A stretch of 64,000 bases of DNA from Mesocentrotus franciscanus (GCA_037976565.1 CP137672.1:32658843-32722842), one strand, 5' to 3'; positions 47,701 to 57,899 are shown, counted from the stretch's first letter. Notes: generated by a model not told the origin, from the sequence alone. Numbers and translations: made by a program.

Positions 47701-48759
47701 CACATTGTCAAAATTCTTAAAAGTTCTGAATATCATCAATAAAATTGAATACCTATAACAATTTATACTATTAAAAACAGATCATAAAATTAATGCATGC
47801 GGATATGTTGTAAAAGAGGGAGAGAAAAGACATAATTGTACAAATTACAACAGCAAGTACAACAATAATCATGTAAAGTGATTGTTGGTGATGGTGTTTG
47901 TGGAATGGTGGTAATGGGGAGTGGGGAGGGGTTGTGTTGTATTGGTGGCTGGGATCGAGGATTGTTGTTGATGGTGGTGTTTGTGGTGGGGGCGGAATGA
48001 CTAGTGGCGGCAGTGTTGGTGTGCATGGGGAAGATGTCTACAGGTATGTTGGTAATGGTAGTGGTAGTGGTAGTCGAGGGATTGTGGTTGTTGTTGTGGC
48101 GGCAAGGAGGAATATGTTGTTGGTGGATTTGATGATAACACATTGATGGGAAGGGATGGTCGAGTTGGCCTGGGGTGGACGGTGATAGTAGTGACCGGTT
48201 GGGTGGGATGGTGGTCCATTTAACAGGCGCACTTGAGACTAGTCAGATCAGACTATATTATACAGCGTTCCCTGGTTATAGTTTGGAAACTGTACTTTTG
48301 TAAAAAAGAACTCCGCAAAAGAAACATGTTATTGACTGCTGAGACAAGTAACTTTCGAGATCACGGTGATCAAGTGGAATCATTTTAGAGGTATGTACGG
48401 ATTGCCAAACTTTCACCAAAGAGCAAAGTGTATCACTACGTCTCTACAGAAGTTGTTATGGCAATACAGTTCCCCCTCCCTGGCTCATGCTTATTTCACC
48501 CTAATATAAACCGCCCGTTCTGAAATTACAGTATTTACACAAATAATCACCATAAATCATTGAGTATTAACATTAATTTTTCCCTTCACTTTTGTTTTGA
48601 TTTGTTTTATTTTGTTTTGTTTTTGTTCAGAGAAGTCAATTCAAGCGCGGTGGTGGAACAGTCTGTGCTCTGCTCACTACTCCTTGGGAGCAGTATACAT
48701 CGGCAATACAACAGGTAGACAAGTGCCCTACCAAACGCGTCTTTGGAAACCGTTCTTAA
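32593..48759 (+). CDS. DNASE2: Deoxyribonuclease II, copy 2, intact 7-exon gene
   Basis: DNase II is the lysosomal or secreted acid endonuclease that cuts double-stranded DNA without divalent metal and clears DNA of engulfed cells (family knowledge). Exons 32593-32702, 36557-36740, 37205-37274, 38262-38423, 46530-46727, 47250-47479 and 48631-48759 join into one open frame of 360 residues, the usual family length. All introns are GT-AG, in phases 2,0,1,1,1,0. Residues 1-23 form a signal peptide ending in LCLVSC. The catalytic pairs are present: His119/Lys121 in GHTKG and His298/Lys300 in VDHSKW. Other family blocks are MYNDVFPN, FWLVHSVP (132-139), YGQSMLC (158-164), WVCIGDINR and RGGGTVC (324-330). 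Sequons lie at N78, N217, N271, N316 and N358. It is the middle member of a three-gene array and the only one complete here. I am sure of the family; expression and exact UTRs cannot be seen. Confidence 0.95.
33563..34138 (+). mobile_element. Nested LINE/SINE 3' end with AATTGAA tail
   Basis: Absent from the homologous LINE at 60730-62208. Ends AAAATAAAATTGAATTGAAATAATTGAAA, the microsatellite-like tail usual for CR1/L2-group elements. Contains a GT microsatellite. Confidence 0.6.
33790..33842 (+). repeat. (GT)n microsatellite
   Basis: GTGTGTGTGTTTGTGTG-type repeat of about 50 bp. Confidence 0.9.
35360..36556 (+). other. Intron 1 (3' part) of DNase II copy 2
   Basis: Matches copy 1 at 2900-3400 and 6600-7090. 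Holds the pre-insertion site of the L1-like LINE (35898-35908) and the dispersed AGCGCTTT repeat (36010-36260). The GCGAGC minisatellite of copy 1 is missing. No gene. Confidence 0.7.
36557..36740 (+). CDS. DNASE2: DNase II copy 2, exon 2
   Basis: The acceptor is ...TGACAG|G and the donor CAG|GTAGAT. The 184 bases complete Trp37 and encode 61 residues from FIAQKLP through AVGYTLQQIY to NYQSQ. The family usually has WF(V/I)VYKLP at the start; here the Tyr is Gln. Confidence 0.92.
37205..37274 (+). CDS. DNASE2: DNase II copy 2, exon 3 (first catalytic HxK motif)
   Basis: A 70-bp exon, acceptor CATATAG|ACTG and donor AAAAG|GTATAC. It encodes TVLYMMYNDVFPN and ends at GHTK, the first of the two catalytic His-x-Lys motifs. 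Too short for a simple ORF search; found because exons 2 and 4 do not join in frame without it. Confidence 0.92.
37889..38098 (-). mobile_element. Short LINE/SINE 3' end in intron 3 of copy 2
   Basis: About 210 bp present in copy 2 but absent from the same place in copy 1 (near 11755). On the - strand it ends AAAATAAATGAAATGAAATG. Next to a duplicated AATAAAGTTCTTA. Confidence 0.6.
38262..38423 (+). CDS. DNASE2: DNase II copy 2, exon 4
   Basis: Acceptor TTTTTGCAG|GG, donor GTCG|GTAAGT. Encodes GTIAFDNESGFWLVHSVPKF through NACSYGQSMLC, the best conserved block of the family. Cys156 (TGT at 38363) is intact here and lost in copy 1. Confidence 0.95.
38884..39047. repeat. Large hairpin, ~78-bp arms, 4-5-base loop
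   Basis: Left arm from ACAGTAGGCTTACGGTTGCA to GGTAATCTTTCTTTCTT, right arm its near-perfect reverse complement, separated by about ACTC. Copy 1 has only one arm (12520-12585). Confidence 0.85.
39788..40132 (+). pseudogene. LINE AP-like endonuclease part
   Basis: Carries YIGSYYCPPNN and AGDFNHPDINWDD, the metal-binding and catalytic GDFN block. The frame shifts into the next ORF around 40000-40130. Confidence 0.85.
40000..41139 (+). pseudogene. LINE endonuclease C-terminus fused to post-RT domain, 379-codon frame
   Basis: One uninterrupted frame: SDHN motif, linker (PSKMSKGRRHLLWITPSLKR), then directly ALVRPQLEYASEAWNPH, QRTAARFVYCDY and YYPRAIRIWNHLP, the conserved thumb/C-terminal blocks of CR1-type LINEs. 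No RT catalytic residues. The first ATG is arbitrary because the frame is entered from the preceding endonuclease segment. Confidence 0.85.
41140..42239. other. No gene; LINE tail and degraded repeats
   Basis: Starts with the probable 3' UTR of the RT-deleted LINE. At 41380-41480 there is a GGGGTCCAGGGGCAACGCCCC-like repeat. The rest is AT-rich and unassigned. Confidence 0.5.
42240..44285 (-). mobile_element. Second L1/Tx1-like LINE, heavily degraded
   Basis: On the - strand: INNGWLTKSF..GGRQGC near 44270-44210, YGEICIIKSLLISQIVYVATV (43325-43609), ELRYVDSQRVNDKVSKEILW (42683-43168) and the Cys/His tail NENKCDVGNCVSTTLHMLLHC (42284-42478). Same domain order as the element at 3408-6592, but with more stops. 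Endonuclease absent. Confidence 0.8.
44286..44960. other. No gene recognised
   Basis: An open frame at 44194-44466 starts inside the LINE and has no recognisable domain. A CTTCTCTTCTC run lies at 44790-44840. Confidence 0.5.
44965..45112. mobile_element. Fold-back MITE, second copy of the 18432-18590 family
   Basis: CCATAAAACTTACCATTGAT..ACCATGGTAACAGGGCTCAA..TTTTATGCAACGGGGCC. The left tip is lost. Confidence 0.8.
45420..45990. mobile_element. 571-bp Tc1/mariner-like MITE
   Basis: Inverted ends CCGTGTGAGTCAAAAAAGTT / AACTTTTTTTTGACTCACACGG, extending inward through CCTAGAAAAT and ATCTATGAACAGTAAATT. TA on both sides (45418-45419, 45991-45992). The surrounding sequence GGATGCTATAGTGCA occurs uninterrupted at 46252. 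Confidence 0.85.
46097..46212. repeat. Hairpin, ~50-bp arms, ending GGGC(T)AAATAATGCAC
   Basis: Arms GGGCTAAATAATGCACGATG...GGATATACCGCAC and reverse complement, with a central GGTCCGCAGGACC palindrome. Part of a larger fold-back repeat that also includes GTGCAGGTATAG at 45389 and 46233. Confidence 0.8.
46277..46286. promoter_or_regulatory. Perfect GTCACGTGAC palindrome (CLEAR-type site)
   Basis: Exact match to the published CLEAR consensus bound by TFEB in vertebrate lysosomal genes. It is in intron 4 of DNase II copy 2, 243 bp before exon 5, within repeat DNA. A one-mismatch version (GTCACATGAC) is at 46009-46018. Function is inference only. Confidence 0.3.
46530..46727 (+). CDS. DNASE2: DNase II copy 2, exon 5
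   Basis: Acceptor TTCACGCAG|GA, donor GAAG|GTAAAT. 198 bases encode GKQLLYNYASAYDWNIPP through TSLAGQSFTSFAKF, with a glycosylation sequon NST at residue 217. Preceded by an 8.1-kb intron packed with mobile elements. Confidence 0.93.
46728..47249 (+). other. Intron 5 of DNase II copy 2
   Basis: Collinear with intron 5 of copy 1; contains a GA run at 46945-46980. No gene. Confidence 0.7.
47250..47479 (+). CDS. DNASE2: DNase II copy 2, exon 6 (second catalytic HxK motif)
   Basis: Acceptor CCCTGCAG|AT, donor ACG|GTAGGT. Encodes DLYWYLVAPSLEDDLYVETW through the catalytic VDHSKW (His298, Lys300) to WVCIGDINRT. It is two codons shorter than the copy 1 exon after allowing for the base lost there (FPNVPG against FPVPNVPG). 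Confidence 0.94.
47480..48630 (+). other. Intron 6 of DNase II copy 2
   Basis: Collinear with intron 6 of copy 1, plus about 150 extra bases at 47510-47640 that begin with an ATTCAATTCAATT motif. G/T-rich at 47880-48235. Confidence 0.7.
48631..48759 (+). CDS. DNASE2: DNase II copy 2, exon 7 (C-terminus, stop)
   Basis: Acceptor TTGTTCAG|AG after a T-rich tract. 43 codons, RSQFKRGGGTVC through VFGNRS to stop TAA at 48757-48759. The final residue is Ser; copy 1 has Thr. Confidence 0.93.
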   Translation, partial: RSQFKRGGGTVCALLTTPWEQYTSAIQQVDKCPTKRVFGNRS

Positions 48760-50160
48760 ACTTCACATAATTATTAGCAGCAGACTCGAGTTGATCTCGT
48801 TTATAATTTCCTAGATAGCATTTCTACGATGGAACAACGCTGTTTCTAAAATTAGGCCTACCGAAATGTTTACCCATGCTTGTACATTTTGCAACATTGC
48901 TTATACAAAAGTGTATTGGAGGAACGTTTATATCTTTGGCATGCGATCTTAGCTAAGTATGATGAGAAAATTTGTTGTCACCATTGTGAAACGCACGAGT
49001 TTTACTTTATCGTGTTAAGATTAATGTTCCATAATAAATATCAAGGAATAAATACCAGTCTTTCAAGTAACTGGTGTTGAATTTTCTGGTCAAAGAGAAT
49101 TGTCACATTATTTAGTAGAACTAAAAATGATCAATATTCACGTTTCGTTAGTTAAAAACATAATTAAATGAATAAATTCTGATATGGATTTACTTATCGT
49201 GTTAAGGCTAATGTTTAATAATAAAATATCAAGGAAAAAATACCAATCTTTCAATACTGGTATTTAATTTGCTATTTAAGGAGAATCGTACATTTTGCAG
49301 AACGAAAAAATGATTATTATTATTCACATTTCATTATTTAAAGCTAATCTTGAGCTCTGGTATAGCAAGCCCGTACAAGCTTTTTTAAAGAGGGGTTCTT
49401 GGAGTTGCCAACTTTCGTGAGAAAATATTTAGCGGCGAGTCAGCCGGCGAATGAGCGCGGGGTGGGGAGGGGGGGATCGCGCGAACTCCCCCCCCCAAAC
49501 CCCTAGTTTGTACGGGCCTGTATATGAATCGTATTTTGAGAGAAAATTGTGCTATGATTTATTCTGGATTGTTTCTCCTGCAGAAGATTGATCGTTCGAA
49601 CCAGTGAAATAAAAACTAACTGGGCATCATCTTCGATTAAAACCACAACTCCCATTTGCACATATTGACCTGTGTTAATAAGCACATGTCATGGTGTCGG
49701 GCTTACTTACCCGGATTTCCTTATCTTTCTATGCTCATTACTCAGCCACTATACATTTTCTACCAAAAATATTTGGCACATGTCATTTATTTGTAATCTT
49801 GAACATTCAGTGTAAGTTTCATTGAATTCTGTAAGAATTTATTTTCTATATTTACCAGAACTCAAGTTTATTTTTAAAAGAGAAATTATATCAATAAATT
49901 CTCACATGGATCATAATTTTAATAAGCTAGTATTGAAGTATCAATGTGATAATTTCTTTTGAAGAAAATGGTTAAAAAAATGTTCGAAAATAAAATATTT
50001 AGTTAGTTTTCAATAATGATGAATATAGTAACCGTGTCATTTTATTATGATGAGCAGGGAATGAGACAGTGAGAGGGCTGGGGAAAGCCTATGAAGAGTA
50101 CAAAACAAATTCCGTCAGAAAAGAAAATAGTATAAAAGAGGGATAATTATATCGGGAAAG
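48760..50160 (+). other. 3' flank of DNase II copy 2
   Basis: Collinear with 22355-23640. A stretch near 49570-49715 is not in copy 1. No gene. Confidence 0.6.
49033..49052 (+). promoter_or_regulatory. Candidate polyadenylation signals, DNase II copy 2
   Basis: AATAAA at 49033-49038 and 49047-49052, about 275 bp after the stop, conserved with copy 1. Confidence 0.4.
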
Positions 50161-50209
50161 GGGTAGAGAAGAAAGAGAGAGAGAGAGAGAGAGAGAGAAG
50201 CAGAGGCGG

Positions 50210-51430
50210 CGCTCGGGGGCACAGTGCCCCACTTTTCAATTACCCCAAAAGTGCCCCTTTTCACATAGGAAAAATGCCCCTTTACTTTGACAAGTGCCCC
50301 TATTACTTTGTAAAAGTGCTCCTTCCCCTTTTAACCTCTGATAAGTGCCCCTTTTATTTTGACACGTGCCCCTCTTCCTTCCACAAGTTTTCTTTGCAAT
50401 AAGATTCCTTTTTATCCTTATAAGTGCCCTTTTAATCTCTAGCAACTGCCCCTTTTCAGGTACGAGAAGTGCCCCTTTTCAGAAAGGAGAACTGCCCTTT
50501 TCACTTTTGATAAGTGCCCCCTACAACTCTGATAATTGCCCTATTCAAATCTGAGAGGTGCCCCTTTTACTTTGACGAGTGCCTTTTCCCCTTTTGATAA
50601 CTACCCCTTTTTTCTCGGATAAGCGCACCTTTTATTTTCACATGTGCCCCTTTTCCTTTCTAATAACTGCCCCTTTTCCTAATGATAAGTGCCCCATAAA
50701 AAAAAAATCCCCTTCCTCTTCTCATATATGCCCCTTTTCACCTATAAAAAGTGTCCCTTTTCATTCACATAAGTGCCCCTTTTCATCTCTTGTAAATGAC
50801 CCTTTTCAGGTAAGAGAAGTTACTCCTTTTCACTTCAGATAAATGCCTCCTTCACCTCCGATAATTGCCCCTTTTCAAAGCTGAGAGATGTTCGTTTTAC
50901 TTTGACAATTGCCCCTTCCTCCAGATAAGTGCTCTTTTCATCTCTGATGAGTGTTCCTTTTCACTTCTAATAACTGCCCCTATTTTGACACGTGCCCCTT
51001 TTCCTTTCTAATAAATGCTCTTTTGCCTTCTTATCAGTGCCCCTTCCCTTCTCATAATTACCCCTTTTTATCTTTGATAAGTGCCCCGTTTATTTTATAA
51101 TGTGCCTCTTTTTCTTTTTAATAAGAGCCACTTCCCCCTTCTCATAAAAGCCCACTTTCACCTCCGATAAATGCCCCTATTGAAATCTGATCGGTGCTCC
51201 TTTTCTTTCAACAAATTCACATTTTCCTTTATTATAAGTGCCCCTTTTCCATTCTCATAAGTGCCCCTTTTCATATCTGCTCAGTGCCTCTTTTCAGGTG
51301 TAGGAAGTGCCCCATTTTCACCTCTGATAATAACCATTTATACTTTGACACGTGCTCCTTTTCTTTTCTAATAAGTATATTATCCATTTCGATAAGTGTC
51401 CCTTTTCCTCTCATCATTAAACGTGCCCCT
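50210..51430 (+). repeat. GATAAGTGCCCCTTTTC tandem array, copy 2 side
   Basis: About 40 units of 22-30 bp. Around 270 bp longer than its counterpart at 23690-24615; the extra units lie mainly near 50220-50420 and 50720-50800. Confidence 0.85.
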
Positions 51431-51797
51431 AATTTACAGCGACTAAGAGCAAATTCCCCAAAACTTGCTCGCATTTATAGATGATATAATTATGTTACTT
51501 ATCAAAGGTCTTTTCAGTCTTCCGTTATGAGAATGTGCTTACACCACCATCAGGATTATTTTTTCCCTCTTTATAAGATATAGTTTTTCGCACTGCGACC
51601 TCATAAATCTTAATAAATGTTCCTCGCTCGCTTCGCTCGCAAATGAATATTCAGACCGTCACACCCTACTGCAAAATTTCTTGTTTGATGTATAAGAGAA
51701 ACAAATATAGTTATCATCCCTGATAATGTAATCACAATGTAGGGGTATATACCAATGTCTAAAAAATTGTAGATTTTCCCAGAAAGTGCCCTTTCAG

Positions 51798-52408
51798 TAC
51801 GTTCTGTAAAATGTTGCCAAACGGGCTCAAACTGTGCGAACGGAAACGTAGTAGCAACTGTTTACGATCTGTTTAAGAACTTCATGGACGGGCTCAAACT
51901 GGCTTGGACAGGAATTGCCGTACTATGAACGGAATTGCCGTACTTCGAATCCGTACTAGCAACGGGTTGCCACGTGATGTGGTCGAGCATCAATTAGCAA
52001 GAACGCGTTGGGTTTGTATAGCCCTCGAACCAGGACGGGATTGCACACGCACGATAGGAGCGCGTTCGAACGCATTAAGAACGAGATGAGGACAAGTTGA
52101 TCTGTCTCTGAACGGGGTGGTTGGGTTATAAACTAGTTAGAACAAGTTGCGAACTAGTAAGAATGGTTTGGACTGCTTGGAAATGTCAAATTTACCCGAT
52201 CTGAACTTGATATGAACTGACTGTGGACGGGTACAGACGAGTTGGACGTATTGTGGACTGTTAATGAACGAACTAGGATCGTAGTATAGACATTAGTCCA
52301 GTCCGAGCCCGTCCATGAAGTCCTTAAACAGATCGTAAACAGTTGCTATTACGTTCAGCTCCGTTCGCACACAGTTTGAGCCCGTTTGGCAACATTTTCG
52401 AGAACGTA
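51798..52408. mobile_element. Long-TIR element, ~110-bp inverted ends
   Basis: Left TACGTTCTGTAAAATGTTGC..CGGGCTCAAACTGTGCGAAC..TTCATGGACGGGCTCAAACT; the right end is the reverse complement with few changes. About 610 bp, interior not coding. In spacer 1 only the right arm and a rearranged interior remain (26255-26645). Confidence 0.8.
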
Positions 52409-53498
52409 GTAAGAACTACTTTGGTGTGATGGGGCTTAAGCGACATACATTCTATCTCTTTTAAAGAGGGAGAGAGAGAGTGAGAGATAAAGCGAATGAG
52501 AGGAAGAGGAAACTGAGGTTCTGACAACAAAGACCCACCCATATCTCTCTGGGGCCTGTGTATATTACAGTAAGAGATAAATTATTCCATTTGATTTTGG
52601 CCCAACGTCGATAAATGACAATGAGCCAACATTGGGCTGGCAGACATTTTAACATCGGGCTAGTGTCTGTTTCAGCTAGAATTTGATGTTCAGTCTCAAT
52701 GTACATTGCTAGGTGGGATGATGCTGCTCCTCATTGTTTTAGAGCTAGGTGATTGCAGAGGGGATCCCCTCACCATGATTGAAATAAAAAGGGTTGTGAC
52801 CCGGCTTCAGCAAAATTTGCTCCATATGTTTTTATTTCGTCAAGGATAGGCCTATATGCATATAACTATAGGGTTATAGGTTTTAGGTTAGGTTTTGGGA
52901 AATAGGTTAGATATAGCGTTTGACGGTTTGCATACACGGTTGAAGTAAGAAGGAATGTGGTTAGTTTGAAAAGGAAATTGCAGCCAGAGCGATTGCCTCC
53001 CGAGCATATTTTGTAGAACAGGGTTTTTTTTCAGACCCAATTTCAAAAGAGGAGAGGGCGCCCTGATATATCTGATCATGAATGATGATTATTTTGCATG
53101 TTACTGTCCCCTTGAATCCGCCAAAGGTAGAACAAGTTTGGGAGATTTTCATAAAACGGCATACTGAATATATATTCACCTAAACAGAAATAACCATCTG
53201 GTATGGGAATTCTTTGATAAAACTTACATTTTAAGAAGCGGCCAATGGTGCCAGACATGTACGGTGTAGTGATTATAGAGGAACAAACGTCGATAAAATT
53301 CACTATGAGACTGAAGGTTTCGGTCGAATCTTTCTTAGATCACATTAAAACCTTAATTTTAATAATCATATAATTATGGCTAATAATGATATTGAAAGAG
53401 ATCTACAAAGTACCTCCTATAAGTATGATATCTATATAGGGACATACCTGTATAGATTTTTGAAGATGAATCATACATAACTGGGGGGTATTTAATAT
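52409..53498. other. Spacer 2, collinear with 26645-27738
   Basis: Nearly identical to spacer 1, gene-free. Confidence 0.65.
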
Positions 53499-54957
53499 GA
53501 TTTCTCGGTCAATTTCGTAAGTTGGCCACACAAATTCATTTTATGTTCATTCAATTTCGCCGATTCTGTCACCGCAGCTGTTATTTTTCGTTCAAATTCG
53601 TTTTTTAGCATTTAAATTCATAAAACGATCATTCAAAAAATTTAATTTTCATTCGAATTAAAACGTGTTTCTTTTTCGTAAAATTTTCATTCAATTTAAA
53701 GCGAGACGATTCGCGATTACGTAATAGCGTCTTCCGTGAATTCAAATTCGTTTCTTTGCATACAATTTCACACGTTTTGCAGACAAATTAAACATGTAAA
53801 TCTTACCCAGTATGATCATATATAGAACCCCGCAAGCTTAGTTCCATGCTAAATCCATTTCAAATTGTATGGGTCGGTAAGCAACAAACATGTTATTTGT
53901 CCTCACTAGGGGTGTATACCCACTAAATCATCACTATTTAGCAACTGAACGATCATGTGTTAAGTAGATATAACCTAGCCACATCAATATAGAATTAGCA
54001 TGGAACTAAGCAAGAGTGTCTTTTAATATGAATATGCAATGATATAAGTGCATGCAAAGTGTGTGTTTACAGACTACAGTTGTATTTATTGGAGTGGCGT
54101 ACCATAATGGTGGTGGGGGGGGGGGTATCAATACTTTATACATTGATTTATTTGTTATGTTTTTTTTTGTTTTTTGGGGGATAATTTATTCGTATATGTT
54201 CGTAATCTCTTTGAAGCCATTTATATTTGTGTAAATTATATTTTGTCTGTATTGAACATGTTAAGAACAATCTATGAGTATCAGTTCAATCACAATCATA
54301 ATCACATCAAAATCTGAATCACCATCACACTGAATCACAATCACGATCGTGATCACAGTCACAATTACCATCACGATCACAACCACGATCACATACAGTA
54401 ACAAGCACAATCACGCTACACAATCATTAATGAGTTTCATACATTGTTTTCTCACTGCGCGCACATCTCAATAACTCATGTCAAGCAGGCCTATGTCATA
54501 TGGACATAAACTAAAGAATACACGTATACAATCTGAAATCTTGTTTTGGTTATATTTTAATGATCATAATTACATCATGCATGACATTATCATGTTCGTC
54601 TACGTAATATCACTTCCAAAAGATGACCGAGTACGATGTGCATATACCATGTATGCCACAGGTTTGTAAAGATAGGCGAATATGAATGAAAACTTTGTTA
54701 TTTAGAATGACCCAAAATGAAATTGAATGGTACGGACCTCCGATTTGCCATTGTTGACGAAAATGAATGCAAACAGCGCATTTGTAAGCGGTTGTTAAAT
54801 TGAATGAAACAAGTGCTAAATCCATTGACCGAATAAGTAAATCAAATGAAAAAAACTTATTTTGAATGAAATTTACACGCCAGCAGCTTTATGTCGCGAA
54901 TTTGAATGAACTTTGTATCAAAACGAATGAAAAGCTTACGAAATTAACCAAGAAATC
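53499..54957. mobile_element. 1.46-kb TIR element with CATTCAAATTCG subterminal repeats
   Basis: Ends GATTTCTCGGTCAATTTCGT and, reversed, GATTTCTTGGTTAATTTCGT. Inside each end are many CATTCAAATTCG / GAATTTGAATG words. Spacer 1 has the uninterrupted site TTTAATATTAGGG (27731-27743). The target duplication is unclear (ATAT on both sides, possibly 8 bp with mismatches). No transposase seen. Confidence 0.75.
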
Positions 54958-54984
54958 CTATATTAGGGGTATCGCGTGCAATAA

Positions 54985-56160
54985 ACGCACCCTTTAATTA
55001 GAGCTGAATCGGTACTGTGACTTGACCCAGAACTATAAGCAGATTGAAAAGAATCAAAGAGATTATTAGATTCAATGTGATGAACTAATTGTGTACATGC
55101 TGCTTTCTCAATGAGTTTACCTAAAAATGTTAAGTTGACACTGGTCTATAATTTCTAAGGTCAGTTTGGTCCAAGCCTGGTTTCTTCAAAAGTGGTTTGA
55201 TTATTGCTGAGTGTATTACGTTGGGAAAAGTACCTGTGGAAAGAGATTGATTGACTATGTTTGTAAGCAATGGTAATAAATGATCAAAGTTATCTTTCAG
55301 TAGCCATGTTGGGATGGGATCAAGTCGACAGGATTTCGTATAGCAGACGACATAATGATTCTGGACAAATCTGATTGTGTAAGCAAAAGAAAATTTTCAA
55401 AAAGAGGAATGTTTTCTTTTATAGTGTCATTAAACTGGTGCATCACAAGCGTCTATTTCATATCTTATTTTGCTTATCTTACGGACTAAAAATAAGCAAA
55501 CTGATTAGCCAATCTGGATGCAGAATCATACAAGGGGAGTTGGCTTGACTTCTTATTTGAAAGTGAATGGATAATCTGATATACCTCCTTGACAGTACAT
55601 GAACCCAACTTATCTTTAAAAAAAACTATTTTAGCAATATCAATGACTTGGCATACATTCTTATTAACTTCTATGAACAATTTGCGATCTGAGTCCAGTA
55701 TTGTTTTTCGCCATTTCCGTTCTGCTTTACGGCGATGTTGGCGCGCCACAAGCACGAAATCATTGGTCTACGTAACTTCAAAGGGTGAGACTTGGTTTCC
55801 GATGGAACATAGGTATCAAGTACTTTAGTGACTCCAGAAACACACCGATCAAATATAGGATTCATTATTCAATCCTGCAGGTTGAGATAACACTAAATCA
55901 TGTAAAGCATTAGTGATTTGAACTTTATCGATCTTGCGATAGAGTGCGCTCTGATTTCTGTTTAGCCAGCGAAAAGCAAATCATGTAATGACCAGAGATG
56001 CTTGAATCGACTGTATGACAGTCTAGTATCACTGAATCATCTCGGGTAAAAACTAAGTCTTAAGTGTAACCCAGGTTATGTGTTTGACCTTGGACATGTT
56101 GGTTGAACCCAGCAGATGTAATAATATTCTTCATGATTGTGGAGCACATCATTTTTAGTA
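54985..56160 (-). mobile_element. CR1/L2-type LINE fragment, spacer 2
   Basis: On the - strand: endonuclease part near 56160-55920, linker SHPLKLRR (55671-55865), and the start of RT, IIKPLLKKPGLDQTDLRNYRP (55215-55150). Homologous to 28830-30520 and 31063-31960. Joined directly to GCGTGCAAT, whereas spacer 1 has about 2 kb between. Confidence 0.8.
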
Positions 56161-56299
56161 AATTAATCAGTAACATATTGACAATGCAACAGAATTATAC
56201 TGCGTTCGTTTATGTACATTAAATGAAATGATGTACTAGCAGGAGATATAAAAGAGCAGGGGAAGGTATATGGCTCATGAAAGTGAGAGTGATAGAGCG

Positions 56300-56640
56300 A
56301 ATGGAGGTAGAGAGAGAGAGAGAGAGAGAGGATGAGAGAAAAGGGGAGGTACAATGAGAGAAAGGAAGAGAGGGAGAGAGAGAGAGCAGGGAATGGAATG
56401 AACATAATAAAATAAACATATTATTCCTAATTACATGTAATACATTTATGAAAATTAAGAGAAGTCAAATTTCGGCGAGACAAAAACAATAATCATCACA
56501 CAAGTACATGCAAGAAGAAAGAAAAGGGAAGGTTAAAAGAAAAAAAGAAAGAGAGAAGTTTGAAGAGAGAGAGAGAGAGAGGGGGGAGATGGAGAGAGAG
56601 AGAGGGAGGGAGAGAGAGCGGAAAAAATACAAGTAAATAA
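56300..56640 (+). repeat. (GA)n-rich region
   Basis: Several GA runs (about 56308-56330, 56370-56387, 56565-56620). The open frames on the other strand are low-complexity Ser/Leu artefacts. Confidence 0.85.
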
Positions 56641-56752
56641 AACATTGAAATACAAAGAAAACAATATACATACACCATAGGATCAAGGCATGAAGGCTGA
56701 AATAGTGACATTGATTTATTACTTCAAGATTCTGGCAAGGTAACTGGTGGAT

Positions 56753-57895
56753 TCACCATACCTTTTCAGTATTACATTTAATTGTCGGAAAACCTGTCAT
56801 GTTGCGCAGCTGTCTCATGCTTGAGATGGACTTGGGAATAGGCAGTATGTGTTTGTGGTGATCAGAGTTCCTGAGCTTCTGTCCAAAACTTAACAAAAGT
56901 GAGTCCCTCCTCGAGGATAGGGAAGTAAGGTTGGTTATGGCAAGGGCATTCGTATAATCAACATTATATCCTACAATTATTTTGAGTGCCCGCTTTTGAA
57001 CAAATTCCAATTTATTAGTCTCATTGATAGTAATAGAAGTGTGCCAAACAGGGGAAGCAAATTCGAGAATGGGTCTTATATAGGTTGTGTAGACAGTCAC
57101 CATATCAGCCAAACTTGCCCTTGATTTCCTTATAATACACAGCGTGTACAATCTACGCGATGCTTTAGCAACAATTTCTGCAATGTGTAGATTCCATTTC
57201 TCAGATCATTTTGAATTGTGACTCCAAGTAATTTGAGATTTTGGATATTATTGAGTCGGGTTGAGTGTAGGTGGAAATCAGTGCGGGGTGTAGAGTTCCT
57301 TAAAAATGATATAGTCATGAGATTACATTTGGATGGTTTGGGAAGCACATCGTTATCGCTACACCATATTGAAATACGATCTAGTGAAGATTGAAGTGTG
57401 GGATTATCGTTACGTTTGACAATTTCTCCAAGTGTCAAATCGTCAACGTACTTCCACCGAGCCTCCCAATCACATACAGCATCATTAACAAGAATCAGAA
57501 ACAAAACCGGGCCTAGCTTGGTACCTTGCGGTACGCCACAGGAGAGTGACAATTATAGACCTTAGTTGCACTGAGTACGGGCAGTTAGGAAGCTGCAAAT
57601 GATTAAGATGATCGATCTACGAACACCCAATAGAATAAGTTTGTTGACTACAATCGAATGATTTACCTTATCAAAGGCCTTAGTGAAATCAATGGTAGCT
57701 AGGTAGGCGTAATGGCCAGGTTTATCAAGGCCTTCAAGAACAAATTTAAGCAAGCATACAAGATAGTGTACAGTGTAGCAACCCTTAACATTTCCAAACT
57801 GTTTATTATCAACATGTATTGATAACCCTCCACTACCCACTTTGCGATAAATGATTCGAGTGTCCTAGAAAACAAAGGGGTAAGAGATATCGGTC
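56753..57895 (-). mobile_element. Jockey/CR1-superfamily LINE, RT and C-terminal region
   Basis: On the - strand: LRPISLTPLFSRTLESF (57890), YLATIDFTKAFDKVNHSIVV (57720), LSCGVPQGTKLGPVLFLILV (57540), WKYVDDLTLGEIV (57440), NLKLLGVTIQNDL (57230), TTYIRPILEFASPVWH and FVQKRALKIIVGY (57080-56960). The catalytic motif is YVDD. Split over four frames; the 5' side is cut off by the TTAA MITE at 57896. Confidence 0.88.
57130..57552 (-). pseudogene. LINE reverse transcriptase palm, YVDD motif
   Basis: 140-codon frame from GVPQGTKLGPVLF through KYVDDLTLG to LLGVTIQNDL. A frameshift near 57150 leads into the C-terminal frame 56753-57151. Confidence 0.85.
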
Positions 57896-57899
57896 TTAA

